The translations under genes and the position numbers were made by a program. Positions 35,740-44,055 of a stretch of DNA of 64,000 bases are shown here, in pieces. Where the stretch lies: positions 248,001-312,000 of the forward strand of contig NZ_CP068760.1 in assembly GCF_016775705.1 (NCBI RefSeq), in the 5' to 3' direction. Origin of the DNA: Chryseobacterium cucumeris. GTDB taxonomy: Bacteria; Bacteroidota; Bacteroidia; Flavobacteriales; Weeksellaceae. Under the pieces are notes generated by a model. It was not told where the DNA came from. It ran no database searches and saw nothing but the letters and a program-made list of their open reading frames with translations. Position 1 is the stretch's first letter. The number at the start of each line of letters is the position of its first letter.

Positions 35740-36249
35740 ATGAGAAAATATTTACTAGTTGTAGATCGAAACAAAGCTGAAAAGCTGACCAGATTTGCTA
35801 ATTTTTTTATTGACAGACTTGTCATCTCAGTTTTTTTTCTTGCTTTGGGCTTTACTGCTTCCTTACTGTATAACCTAGCCAATATTGACTTTCTGATCAA
35901 GATTATTTATAAGATGTCAGAAATCAATAGGTTTCTTGATATACTGATAACCTCTCTTATCTACTTTATGTACACTTTTCTGATAGAATATTTTACCAAA
36001 GGAAGATCGATCGGCAAGTATATTACCGGAACAAAAGTCATTTGTATTGATGGAACAGAACCTACTTTCAATGATTATTTGGTTCGCAATATTTCGAGAA
36101 TTGTTCCTTTTGATACATTTTCCTTCTTAGGTGAAAATGGCTGGCATTATAAATGGAGTGAAACAAGAGTAATAAACATCAAAAATTATCAGGCTGAAAT
36201 TCAAGCAAAAAGCGAAATTGAGGATCTTGGAAAGAAAGAAATTGCTTAA
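35740..36249 (+). CDS. RDD-family membrane protein
   Basis: A 169-residue inner-membrane protein. RFANFFIDRLVIS carries the RDD-type Arg and Asp in the first helix, followed by two hydrophobic segments and FTKGRSIGKYITGTKVI, the conserved loop with glycines. Function is unknown for most members; some act in ion or stress responses. Preceded by an A-rich start region. No partner gene. Confidence 0.88.
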   Translation: MRKYLLVVDRNKAEKLTRFANFFIDRLVISVFFLALGFTASLLYNLANIDFLIKIIYKMSEINRFLDILITSLIYFMYTFLIEYFTKGRSIGKYITGTKVICIDGTEPTFNDYLVRNISRIVPFDTFSFLGENGWHYKWSETRVINIKNYQAEIQAKSEIEDLGKKEIA

Positions 36250-36255
36250 AAACTT

Positions 36256-36284
36256 TTGTTCATAAAGAAATTTTACTATATTTG
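36256..36284 (+). promoter_or_regulatory. tRNA-Cys promoter
   Basis: TTG at 36256-36258, 18 nt, then TATATTTG at 36277-36284, ending 23 nt before the tRNA. Confidence 0.7.
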
Positions 36285-36307
36285 CACACCTCAAAAATGG
36301 TAAAAAT

Positions 36308-36378
36308 GGTACTTTGGCCGAGCGGCTAGGCAGTGGTCTGCAACACCATCTACAGCGGTTCGAATCCGCTAGGTACCT
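36308..36378 (+). tRNA. tRNA-Cys (anticodon GCA)
   Basis: A 71-nt cloverleaf: acceptor GGTACTT pairs with AGGTACC (one G-U), anticodon loop CTGCAAC with GCA, T arm AGCGG / CCGCT around TTCGAAT. The 3' CCA is not encoded. A terminator follows at once. Confidence 0.96.
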
Positions 36379-36381
36379 CAG

Positions 36382-36413
36382 AAAAAACCTCTAAGTTATT
36401 TAGAGGTTTTTTT
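36382..36413 (+). terminator. Terminator after tRNA-Cys
   Basis: 13-bp perfect stem AAAAAACCTCTAA / TTAGAGGTTTTTT with a 5-nt loop. Confidence 0.88.
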
Positions 36414-36467
36414 GTTTTTATATTTTTACGATTTTTAAATATTCCATTTTTTTTCAACAATATTATT

Positions 36468-36911
36468 ATGAAAAAGTTGATCACTTTCTTTCTGATTTCT
36501 TTTGTCTTAGCAGTTTTAAACGGATATTTTTTTAATTATATTAATGACACCTACTTACATTTTGATGTCAATTACAATAAGTCTCAAAATATCTCAAAAA
36601 ATGAATTAAACTTTATTGCGCTATTCGTTGCACCTTTTATTGAAACTTTTATATTTCAGTATCTCCCCTACCTGATTTTAAGCAAATGGATAAAGCTCAA
36701 TAATAAAGCATTTTGCATCATCATTATGAGTATTATTTTTGCATCAATGCATTATTATAACTGGCTCTATATTGTGATGACATTTTTTGGAGGCATGATT
36801 TTAAATAACCTTTATATTTATTACCACAAGCAAATTCCTAACTACAGTTTTATTCTAACAGTACTCTTCCACATGTTGTTCAATCTTTATGGGTTTTTGT
36901 TTATCATGTAA
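36468..36911 (+). CDS. CPBP-like (CAAX protease-related) membrane protein, degenerate
   Basis: A 147-residue hydrophobic protein with about four membrane segments. It keeps the order of CPBP intramembrane protease motifs but altered: APFIETFIFQ in place of EExxxR, FASMHYYN (FxxxH), and HMLFNL. The changed first motif suggests an inactive or diverged member. ATG 36468 is used; the longer frame would start inside the tRNA gene. Short compared with usual CPBP proteins (200+ residues). Confidence 0.65.
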   Translation: MKKLITFFLISFVLAVLNGYFFNYINDTYLHFDVNYNKSQNISKNELNFIALFVAPFIETFIFQYLPYLILSKWIKLNNKAFCIIIMSIIFASMHYYNWLYIVMTFFGGMILNNLYIYYHKQIPNYSFILTVLFHMLFNLYGFLFIM

Positions 36912-36924
36912 CTTTTCTTTATTT

Positions 36925-36998
36925 AAAAAACAAGCTCTTCCTGATCAAAGAAGAGCTTGGTAAATAATGCAAAAAGTAATGATGGATAAAAAATTATC
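36925..36998 (-). ncRNA. Candidate small RNA A
   Basis: Minus-strand -7 box TATCTTTG (37004-37011) is followed about 45 nt later by a 10-bp stem CAAGCTCTTC / GAAGAGCTTG (36931-36959) and six T residues, so a transcript of ~75 nt is predicted. It contains CATCATTACTTTTTG just before the terminator, like the other cassettes. No reading frame of note. Confidence 0.35.
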
Positions 36999-37063
36999 TT
37001 TTTCAAAGATAAAGGGATACATCAACCTGAGTTTATGAGCAGCGTCATATCAGATCAAAAAAA

Positions 37064-37084
37064 ATCCCCGGAAATTCCGAGGAT
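37064..37084 (-). terminator. Minus-strand terminator of cassette C
   Basis: Stem ATCCCCGGA / TCCGAGGAT with one mismatch; on the minus strand eight T residues follow. The preceding minus-strand sequence contains TTTTCATGGTTATTAG. A minus -7 box TACTTTTG at 37295-37302 could drive a ~230-nt RNA. Confidence 0.45.
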
Positions 37085-37456
37085 AAAAACTAATAACCAT
37101 GAAAACTCAAATTAAACATGAGTTACATTTCTATATTGAAAAATCGTGCCAAGAATAACAATTTTGAGAAAAAAAGTTAATTTCTTACTGCAGCACCATT
37201 TTAATCAATTCAGCATTTTAAACCGATTTTACTGATACTTTAAAAACCACTTCATAATTACTTCTAATAATTTCAGATAAATATAACGGTCTGGCAAAAG
37301 TATTAAAAAAAAAGTAATTTACATTTTAATAAAATAAAATTTACATTCATGACATAAAAAAAATTAAAATAACTTAATCGGCCATAAAAATATTTTTTGT
37401 CACAAATTGGCATACTTTATTCTTTATATAAACCAACCCAGTAAAATTTAAATGTC

Positions 37457-37684
37457 ATGTCACAAAAAAATTTTAATAAAGAAGATTTCACAAAAATCAA
37501 AGATGGGGAATATCAGTTGGAGTATACAATAAGTGAAATAGGTGAAGGGGCAGATCTTATCGTGGAAAGAATGACAGAAAATGGAAACTATGAAATGATT
37601 CAGCCTCAGTTACGAAAATCAAATGACAAAATATCAATCATTTGGGACAGTCCGTTCGACGGTAGAATTCTATTTGATGCATAA
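37457..37684 (+). CDS. Small hypothetical protein
   Basis: A 75-residue soluble, acidic protein (ISEIGEGADLIVERM in the middle), no signal peptide, no recognised family. Codon use looks like its neighbours. It stands alone between minus-strand terminator cassettes; the upstream sequence is very AT-rich. Coding status is likely but unproven. Confidence 0.55.
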   Translation: MSQKNFNKEDFTKIKDGEYQLEYTISEIGEGADLIVERMTENGNYEMIQPQLRKSNDKISIIWDSPFDGRILFDA

Positions 37685-37711
37685 GGGCAATTCAGACATG
37701 TTCATCATATA

Positions 37712-37801
37712 GAAAAAGCCCCCAGAAATGGAGGCCTCAAAAAACACAAATGATGAAAAAAAATTTTATATCAGAGATAAAAATTATTTTATCTATTAAT
37801 T
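37712..37801 (-). ncRNA. Candidate small RNA B
   Basis: Minus-strand -7 box TATCTTTG (37808-37815) precedes a terminator with stem GCCTCCA / TGGGGGC (37718-37735, one mismatch) and a T5 tract. The ~90-nt RNA would contain an AGATAAAA / TTTTATCT hairpin and the motif CATCATTTGTG. On the other strand the same DNA could encode an 18-codon frame from 37750. Confidence 0.38.
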
Positions 37802-38051
37802 CTTAGTCAAAGATATACCACTCTTTTTTTTTATTTTATGATTATACTCATAAAATTTTTAATTCTTTTAAGTAGGAATTTTTCCGAGCCTTTCAAATAT
37901 TTCTCAAAAAGAGACAATAATTAAAATCTGTAATACTCTGTTTTCTTATAACTGGGAGAACAGCATTTCTTTAGATGAAAATGCATCATAAAAATATCAT
38001 GTTTTGCACAATTATCATATTCGCTAAGTCATATAAAGCATAAAAAGAAAC

Positions 38052-38069
38052 GGCCTCCGCAAGGAGGCC
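38052..38069 (-). terminator. Minus-strand terminator of cassette D
   Basis: Perfect stem GGCCTCC / GGAGGCC with a 4-nt loop; T-rich on the minus-strand side. The 24 nt beside it (38071-38094) are identical to 37739-37762 in cassette B. Confidence 0.6.
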
Positions 38070-38081
38070 TAAAAAACACAA

Positions 38082-38204
38082 ATGATGAAAAAAATCTATT
38101 TAGAAAAATCCAAACAGAATATTGTGGAATCATTCAAAAATGGTCATTATATTGTTACATTTTCTAAGCAGAAAACACTATACAATACTGGAACAGAAGA
38201 ATGA
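38082..38204 (+). CDS. Possible 40-residue peptide
   Basis: An ATG frame of 40 codons (begins MMKKIYLEKSKQNIVE) behind an A-rich start region. No known family and no export signal. It overlaps the conserved cassette D sequence, so the frame may be accidental. Confidence 0.25.
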   Translation: MMKKIYLEKSKQNIVESFKNGHYIVTFSKQKTLYNTGTEE

Positions 38205-38337
38205 ATACTTTCTATAAGAATCAAACTGCATCTGAAGATCAATTAAACACCAAAACAGGGTGAAATTATTTAGTAAACTAAAAGATCTTCATCTGTGGAA
38301 CGGGTAAATTTAGTTAAATATTTATTTGCTCACAAGA

Positions 38338-38778
38338 CTATTCCTCCCAAATGATTGGAATATACACTGTAACATATCCATCAGCATCTACATGGGCATC
38401 AGAAACCGTTGCAACGACAGTTCCATAACCTACCCAGCCTCCCTGGCCCTGCGTAGCAGAAAAATTATAGGTTCCTGCAGGAAGGCCATCATAATATTGT
38501 GGAACAGATTGAAATCCGCCACCGTAATAGGTATCATACACTTCTCCTGTAGCTATATTCTCAGCAAGAAAACTTCCTACATCATAATTTCCAGAAAGAA
38601 TTTTGGTTCCGTTTTTTGAGAGAAGACCGTACCGGATCTTATAGGTCTGAGTTTTTGGCGTTTCACCGGTTATTCCTGAACTACCTTTATAGGGCTGGGC
38701 TATTTCTCTGGAGGAAAACGATGTGGCAACAGTAAGCAATGTAATCACTGCTGATACTGTAAAGATTGATTTTTTCAT
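38338..38778 (-). CDS. Small secreted hypothetical protein
   Basis: A 146-residue protein with a signal peptide (residues 1-~24, VATSFSS), then a beta-rich domain with many Tyr and Gly (PQYYDGLPAGTYNFSATQG), ending with YVTVYIPIIWEE. No family recognised. Start 38778 is preferred because the minus-strand -7 box TATTTTTG at 38799-38806 overlaps the longer frame. Confidence 0.65.
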   Translation of the reverse strand: MKKSIFTVSAVITLLTVATSFSSREIAQPYKGSSGITGETPKTQTYKIRYGLLSKNGTKILSGNYDVGSFLAENIATGEVYDTYYGGGFQSVPQYYDGLPAGTYNFSATQGQGGWVGYGTVVATVSDAHVDADGYVTVYIPIIWEE

Positions 38779-38798
38779 ATTAAAACGAATTTGGTATT

Positions 38799-38806
38799 CA
38801 AAAATA
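38799..38806 (-). promoter_or_regulatory. -7 box of the secreted protein gene
   Basis: Minus-strand TATTTTTG, 20 nt before the start at 38778. Confidence 0.5.
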
Positions 38807-39020
38807 CTCAACTTATATGAATTTAATAAAAACTATTAATGAAATAAAATTTACAAATATTCCTGAAACCCTGCATTAACAATATAAAATTCATCATTAT
38901 TCAAAATCATTTTCCTTTTAACTATTAATTTTAACACTCGTTAACTAAAATTTGGCTCTATAATTGAAAATACAACTAAAATTAAAAGTCAATTGACTTT
39001 ATTGTATTAAAATTTGAATT

Positions 39021-39569
39021 ATGAGAAAGATAGTATTAGCAGGTTTTTTATCCGTCTTTTTAATGACGGCCTGCAAGAAAGATGACCGTGTTGCAGAAAA
39101 GTCGCTGGAAGCACAGAAACTTGAGTTTCAGGCCAGACAACTTGAAATAGAAAAACAAAAACTGGCTATTGAAAAAGAAAAAATGGTGTACGAAGCCCAG
39201 AAAAAAGCAGACAGTATATCAGAAAGCAAAAAATCAAGAGCTGCTGCTGAAAATAATTCAAAACCACAGGTGATCAGAGAAACACGAACAGTATATAGAG
39301 ACAGAAGCTCAAACTCTGGTTCAGGCAGCAACGGAAGCTATGCAGATAACGGAAGTGGTACTTCACAGGGAACCACACAGAAAAAAGGATGGAGTAAGGC
39401 TGCCAAAGGAACTGTTATTGGTACCGTAGGTGGAGCAGCTGTCGGAGCGATAGTGGCTAAGAAAAACAGAGGCCTTGGTGCTGTCATAGGTGGTGTTGTA
39501 GGAGGTGCTACAGGATATACTATTGGTAGATCACAGGATAGAAAAGACGGACGAGTACAACCACGTTAA
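39021..39569 (+). CDS. Lipoprotein with coiled coil and glycine zipper
   Basis: A 182-residue lipoprotein: signal with Cys18 (LMTAC), a charged helical stretch (~25-75, repeated LEIEKQKLAIEKEKM pattern) likely to form a coiled coil, a Ser/Gly/Asn linker, and a C-terminal glycine zipper (GTVIGTVGGAAVGAIVA ... GAVIGGVVGGATGY) like YMGG/Rcc01698-type outer-membrane proteins. It probably inserts into or spans the envelope. Function unknown. A 12-bp terminator follows at 39593-39620. Confidence 0.8.
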   Translation: MRKIVLAGFLSVFLMTACKKDDRVAEKSLEAQKLEFQARQLEIEKQKLAIEKEKMVYEAQKKADSISESKKSRAAAENNSKPQVIRETRTVYRDRSSNSGSGSNGSYADNGSGTSQGTTQKKGWSKAAKGTVIGTVGGAAVGAIVAKKNRGLGAVIGGVVGGATGYTIGRSQDRKDGRVQPR

Positions 39570-39592
39570 TAAATATTTTAATGATAAAATAC

Positions 39593-39624
39593 AAAGATTG
39601 CTTACTTTTAAGCAATCTTTTTTT
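39593..39624 (+). terminator. Terminator after the glycine-zipper gene
   Basis: Perfect 12-bp stem AAAGATTGCTTA / TAAGCAATCTTT with loop CTTT and further T residues. It touches the start of the next gene. Confidence 0.85.
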
Positions 39625-41259
39625 ATGATACTGATTCTGTTTTCATCCATTTTCATGATTCCTGTCCTGATGGGCTGGGGAAAGATCATGGAAAATATAT
39701 GGGGAGTTCTGTTTCAGGGAATTTCAGGGAAAATTTTATCCGGAATCCTGGGATTAAGTCTGATATGGACAGTTATCTCATTTTTCACTCCCTTGAATAT
39801 CAATATAGAAATACCTTCCATATTCTCAGGGTTATTCTTTTTCTTTAAAAACAAACTTTATCAGAATTTCTATAAGCTTACAAAAAAAGATTTTAAAGTA
39901 TTAAGTGTAAGTTCTCTGGTTATTATATTCGCAGGTTCTTTTTATCCTTATATATTGGATCATTTCGGATATTATATTCCTACGTTGAAATGGCTCACAG
40001 AATATGGTCTGGTAAAGGGAATTTCTAATGTAGATCTCACCTTAGGGCAAATGTCTGTCTGGCATACCTTTCAGGCTGGGTTCTCTAATTTCTCTGACCC
40101 TTTCTTAAGAATCAATACGGTGCTGCTTATCATCTACAGTATGTATAGTATTGAAAAGAAAAACTGGATACATCTATGTTTCCTACCGGTATTACTGCTG
40201 TTTTCACAGTCTCCAAGCCCTGATCTTCCTGTTATTATTTTTTCATTGATTATTTTAAATGAGATCATGACAGGGAACAGAAATTCCACTTTCCTTTTTA
40301 CATTTTCAGTATTTGTTTTTGCCATAAAACCAACCATGATATGGCTGCCTGTATTGACATTCCTAAGTTCAGTTTTTATTTTTAAAACCCATTTCAGATC
40401 CTTCTTTTCAGGAATAATCATTTTACTGCTTTTCTTCATTAAAAATATCTGGACATTTGGATACCCCGTTTTTCCGATAGCAATAGGCGATATAGGAGTA
40501 GCCTGGAAGCCTGATCCGGAGGTTTTAAAAATCTCCTCACAATTTGCCATTATGAAAACGTATGATATGCAGTACACGTATGAGGAAATCCAGAAATTTT
40601 CAACTGCAGATTATATCAGAAACTGGTTTTCTCTGGAAGGAATCAAATCCAAAATCAACATTCTTTTTGTTTTGAGCTTAGTCATTTTCACTGTCTTTAC
40701 CTTAGTAAAAAAGAAAAAGCTCACCACCCTGATCTGTCTTTCATTATTGATAAAGAGTATATTAGTTCTTGCTTTTTCAGCCCAGTACAGATTTTTCACA
40801 GATGTCTTTTTCGTGATATTCTTTGTTATTTTCCATGAATATTTTGATCAGAAAAAAGCTGTTATTGTTTTCTCAATTTTAAGCGTATTTTTTATTTCCA
40901 TTTTATCTTTCCCGGAATTTATCCACAGATATCTTCCAAGTTTCAGAGCCGGAAACTTCATGAGAGGATTTGAAAAAGAACAGATATACAAGCCTGCAAC
41001 GTATGAATATCAGCAGTTTCATACATTTAAGGTAGGAAATTTTAAATTTAATATGGTTCACCATTATCCTTATAGTTTTGACACACCGCTTCCGGCCATC
41101 ACTCCGGCTTATTTTTTCGATAACGTGAAGGCGGGTATTTTTCCACAGCTCTCGGATAAAAATGATATCAAAAAAGGATTTATCTGGAAAAAGATGACCT
41201 CAGAAGAAAAAGAGGAAGTCCAAAAGGTTATCAATACTATCAAAAACAATGATAAATAG
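39625..41259 (+). CDS. Large polytopic membrane protein, GT-C-like
   Basis: A ~544-residue protein with ten or more hydrophobic segments and a C-terminal soluble tail. KNIWTFGYPVFPI and PTMIWLPVLTF resemble uncharacterised bacterial membrane proteins related to GT-C glycosyltransferases or O-antigen polymerases; no catalytic motif is certain. ATG 39625 follows a terminator directly; TTG 39598 and an upstream frame start at 39505 are alternatives. aroC starts 50 nt downstream. Confidence 0.65.
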   Translation: MILILFSSIFMIPVLMGWGKIMENIWGVLFQGISGKILSGILGLSLIWTVISFFTPLNINIEIPSIFSGLFFFFKNKLYQNFYKLTKKDFKVLSVSSLVIIFAGSFYPYILDHFGYYIPTLKWLTEYGLVKGISNVDLTLGQMSVWHTFQAGFSNFSDPFLRINTVLLIIYSMYSIEKKNWIHLCFLPVLLLFSQSPSPDLPVIIFSLIILNEIMTGNRNSTFLFTFSVFVFAIKPTMIWLPVLTFLSSVFIFKTHFRSFFSGIIILLLFFIKNIWTFGYPVFPIAIGDIGVAWKPDPEVLKISSQFAIMKTYDMQYTYEEIQKFSTADYIRNWFSLEGIKSKINILFVLSLVIFTVFTLVKKKKLTTLICLSLLIKSILVLAFSAQYRFFTDVFFVIFFVIFHEYFDQKKAVIVFSILSVFFISILSFPEFIHRYLPSFRAGNFMRGFEKEQIYKPATYEYQQFHTFKVGNFKFNMVHHYPYSFDTPLPAITPAYFFDNVKAGIFPQLSDKNDIKKGFIWKKMTSEEKEEVQKVINTIKNNDK

Positions 41260-41309
41260 AACAAATCCAGAAACTTTATTATCTGAAGAAAAAAAGGTAA
41301 TTTTGTATC

Positions 41310-42380
41310 ATGTTCAACACATTAGGTAATCTTCTTAGTCTTACAACATTTGGAGAAAGTCACGGAGTGGCTTATGGCGGTATCATTAATAATTTTCCGG
41401 CAGGTTTAACGGTAGATCTCGATAAAGTTCAGTATGAACTGAACCGAAGAAAACCTGGCCAGTCGGCAATCGTTACACAAAGAAAGGAAAGCGACACGGT
41501 AAAGTTTCTTTCAGGAATCTTTGATGGCAAAACAACAGGTACGCCCATCGGTTTTATCATTGAAAACGAAAATCAGAAATCGAAAGATTATGATCACATT
41601 GCTGGCGCATATCGTCCAAGCCATGCTGATTTTACTTATGACCAGAAATTTGGTTTCAGGGATCATCGTGGTGGCGGAAAATCTTCTGCAAGAGAAACAA
41701 TGAATTGGGTAGTGGCAGGAGCCCTTGCCAAACAACTTTTACCCAACATTGAGATCAATGCTTACGTTTCTTCCGTAGGTGATATTTTCTGTGAAAAGCC
41801 TTATCAGGCTTTAGACTTCTCCCAAACAGAGAGCAATGATGTTCGTTGTCCGGATACTGAGACGGCAGAAAAGATGATTGCAAAAATCAAGGAGATCAAA
41901 AAAGAAGGAAACACAATCGGAGGAACCATCACCTGTGTGATTAAAAATGTTCCTGTAGGAATAGGTGAACCCATATTTTCAAAGCTTCAGGCTGAACTGG
42001 CAAAAGCAATGCTGAACATCAATGCCTGCAAAGGATTTGAATATGGAAGTGGTTTCTGTGGTGCTAAAATGACAGGAAAAGAACATAATGATGCCTTCAA
42101 TACGGATTTCACCACAAAGTCTAACCTTTCCGGAGGTATTCAGGGTGGAATTTCCAACGGAATGGATATCTATTTCCGTGTGGCTTTCAAACCTGTAGCT
42201 ACTATTCTGAGACCTCAGGACAGTATTGATAAAGACGGAAATCCAGTCATTGTAGAAGGAAAAGGACGTCACGATCCTTGTGTCGTTCCAAGAGCAGTTC
42301 CTGTAGTGGAAAGTCTCGCTGCATTTGTACTGGCAGACCTGTTTTTGATCAACAAAACAAGAAACATCAATAATTTTTAA
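41310..42380 (+). CDS. aroC: Chorismate synthase
   Basis: A 356-residue flavin-dependent enzyme making chorismate from EPSP, the last step of the shikimate pathway. FGESHG near the start, [16 protein letters not shown] in the middle and [17 protein letters not shown] later are the three family signatures. Length normal. It is followed by three thioredoxin-related or small genes on the same strand. Confidence 0.98.
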   Translation: MFNTLGNLLSLTTFGESHGVAYGGIINNFPAGLTVDLDKVQYELNRRKPGQSAIVTQRKESDTVKFLSGIFDGKTTGTPIGFIIENENQKSKDYDHIAGAYRPSHADFTYDQKFGFRDHRGGGKSSARETMNWVVAGALAKQLLPNIEINAYVSSVGDIFCEKPYQALDFSQTESNDVRCPDTETAEKMIAKIKEIKKEGNTIGGTITCVIKNVPVGIGEPIFSKLQAELAKAMLNINACKGFEYGSGFCGAKMTGKEHNDAFNTDFTTKSNLSGGIQGGISNGMDIYFRVAFKPVATILRPQDSIDKDGNPVIVEGKGRHDPCVVPRAVPVVESLAAFVLADLFLINKTRNINNF

Positions 42381-42386
42381 CATAAA

Positions 42387-42394
42387 TATTTTTG
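42387..42394 (+). promoter_or_regulatory. -7 box overlapping the start region of the next gene
   Basis: TATTTTTG ends 3 nt before the ATG at 42398, predicting a leaderless message if active. Confidence 0.4.
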
Positions 42395-42397
42395 GTA

Positions 42398-42961
42398 ATG
42401 AAAAATTACTGGGATAAAGGAATTTCGTTTGAAGAATATCTTCAGATTGCAAAAGAAAGATTAGAAAATCCTGCCAACCAACAGGAGGCTGACTATAAAC
42501 AATATTACGAGCTGGGTCTTCAGAGAATGGACAGAACGGTAAAAAAGTACGTTCCGGATGAAGATCAGCTGAAAGAACTGGCTGCCAAAAACTTTGACGG
42601 AAAGATTTTAATCATTTCTGAAGCATGGTGCGGAGATGCTAGTGCAACAGTACCTGCTCTTTTCAGATTTTTTGAAGGACACAATGAAGTAAGAGTTTTC
42701 CTGAGAGACAGTGATAAAAGTTTAATCAACCAATTTTTAACGAACGGTACAGAATCCATTCCGAAAGTACTTATCCTTGACAAAGACCTGAATGTGAAAA
42801 ATTCATGGGGTCCACGTCCTAAATATGGTTATGAACTTCTGATGAAATATAAAGCCGATCCTGAAGCCTATCCAAAAGATACTTTCTATAATGATCTGCA
42901 GATTTATTATGCCAAAAACAGAGGAAAAGATGCTGTTCAGGAAATTTTGGACCTTCTATAA
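42398..42961 (+). CDS. Thioredoxin-family protein with a single active-site Cys
   Basis: A 187-residue thioredoxin-fold protein. The redox site reads EAWCGDAS: Cys78 is present but the second Cys of CxxC is replaced (Ala81, then Ser82). The conserved cis-Pro is in TESIPKVLIL. It may act by a one-cysteine mechanism or as a bacilliredoxin-like thiol protein. ATG 42398 is used, as TTG 42392 lies in the -7 box. A TlpA-like gene follows after 9 nt. Confidence 0.85.
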   Translation: MKNYWDKGISFEEYLQIAKERLENPANQQEADYKQYYELGLQRMDRTVKKYVPDEDQLKELAAKNFDGKILIISEAWCGDASATVPALFRFFEGHNEVRVFLRDSDKSLINQFLTNGTESIPKVLILDKDLNVKNSWGPRPKYGYELLMKYKADPEAYPKDTFYNDLQIYYAKNRGKDAVQEILDLL

Positions 42962-42970
42962 ACAATAGAT

Positions 42971-43510
42971 ATGAAAAAAAGTATCATTTATATTGTAATC
43001 ATAGCAATCATTGGCGTTGTTGCATTTGTACCGGGAATAAAAAATTTCCTTAAGGATACTTTTTTTCCGGTAGCCACTATTGAAAATGCTGTTCACATCA
43101 GTGAAGAGGATTATGATATAGAACTTAAAGGCATTAATGCACCAAGCACCAATCTTAAGAATTTTAAAGATAAAGGGGTTTTTCTGAACTTCTGGGGAAC
43201 ATGGTGCCCGCCTTGCAGAAAAGAATGGCCTTCTATTCAGAAACTTTATGATACGAGAAAGGATCATGTTGATTTTGTTTTAATTGCCATGAATGATAAA
43301 GAAGAGGATGTAAGGAAGTTTTTGAAAGAAAACAACTATACTGTTCCGGTATATATTGCTCAAAGTCCTATTTCCGAAAAAATTCTTCCAAAGGTATTTC
43401 CTACCACTTTCCTGCTGGACAAACACGGAAGAATCCTTATTAAAGAGGATGCTACAAAAGACTGGAACACAGAGACTGTGCATCAGTTTATTGACAATAT
43501 TATCAAATAA
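42971..43510 (+). CDS. TlpA-like membrane-anchored thiol-disulfide oxidoreductase
   Basis: A 179-residue protein with an N-terminal membrane anchor (residues 4-22) and a periplasmic thioredoxin domain. The active site WCPPC has Cys79 and Cys82, and the cis-Pro lies in VFPTTFLL. Members reduce disulfides in exported proteins or cytochrome c maturation partners. It lies 9 nt after the single-Cys thioredoxin gene, so the pair is probably one unit. Confidence 0.92.
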   Translation: MKKSIIYIVIIAIIGVVAFVPGIKNFLKDTFFPVATIENAVHISEEDYDIELKGINAPSTNLKNFKDKGVFLNFWGTWCPPCRKEWPSIQKLYDTRKDHVDFVLIAMNDKEEDVRKFLKENNYTVPVYIAQSPISEKILPKVFPTTFLLDKHGRILIKEDATKDWNTETVHQFIDNIIK

Positions 43511-43592
43511 TATTTTAACTAAATTTTATAATTTGTTGGTACAGGATTTGCGAATTTTATAGCGTTGAAAAATTTATTAATCCAAACACAAA

Positions 43593-43934
43593 ATGAAATA
43601 TTCAAAATTAAATCTTGCAAAAGAAGCCATCAATCATAAGGGCTTTATCAAAAAGATCCCTGATATTTTCAGAATGGTCAAAATGTGGAGAAAAGGAATT
43701 TATCCAATTAAATCCATAGACATTATTCTTCCTTTACTTGGAATTTTATATGTACTCTCTCCTATTGACCTCCTTCCTGAATTTGTAATACCGGTTCTTG
43801 GAGTTATGGACGACCTGGCAGTATTGTCACTTACCATTCCTAAGCTCATCAAAGAGGTTGACAAGTTTTTATTGTGGGAAGCCCAGCAGAAATATAGCGG
43901 CACCCAAATCATTGATGCTGAAATCGTAAAATAA
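43593..43934 (+). CDS. YkvA-family (DUF1232) membrane protein
   Basis: A 113-residue protein with the DUF1232 core ILYVLSPIDLLPEFVIPVLGVMDD (split: YVLSPIDLLPE, VLGVMDDLAVL), two short membrane helices around SPIDLLPE. Function unknown. Followed by a strong terminator, so it ends the aroC-side transcript. Confidence 0.9.
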   Translation: MKYSKLNLAKEAINHKGFIKKIPDIFRMVKMWRKGIYPIKSIDIILPLLGILYVLSPIDLLPEFVIPVLGVMDDLAVLSLTIPKLIKEVDKFLLWEAQQKYSGTQIIDAEIVK

Positions 43935-43954
43935 TAGTTTATTATATTTTTAAC

Positions 43955-43985
43955 ACCATCCCGGTCAATCCGGGATGGTTTTTTA
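43955..43985 (+). terminator. Terminator before the UMP synthase gene
   Basis: Perfect 10-bp stem ACCATCCCGG / CCGGGATGGT with loop TCAAT and six T residues. Confidence 0.9.
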
Positions 43986-44028
43986 TTGACAAATGGGCGA
44001 TAAATTTTTAAGCCTTATTTCAATTCCT

Positions 44029-44036
44029 TAAATTTG
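44029..44036 (+). promoter_or_regulatory. -7 box of the UMP synthase gene
   Basis: TAAATTTG, 19 nt before the ATG at 44056. Confidence 0.6.
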
Positions 44037-44055
44037 CAATATCTAATAAAAAATA

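Noticed and set aside
37099..37158. Nineteen-codon frame MKTQIKHEL... after the cassette C hairpin
   Set aside because: Too short and without support; noted as part of the alternative reading of the cassettes but not listed as a gene.
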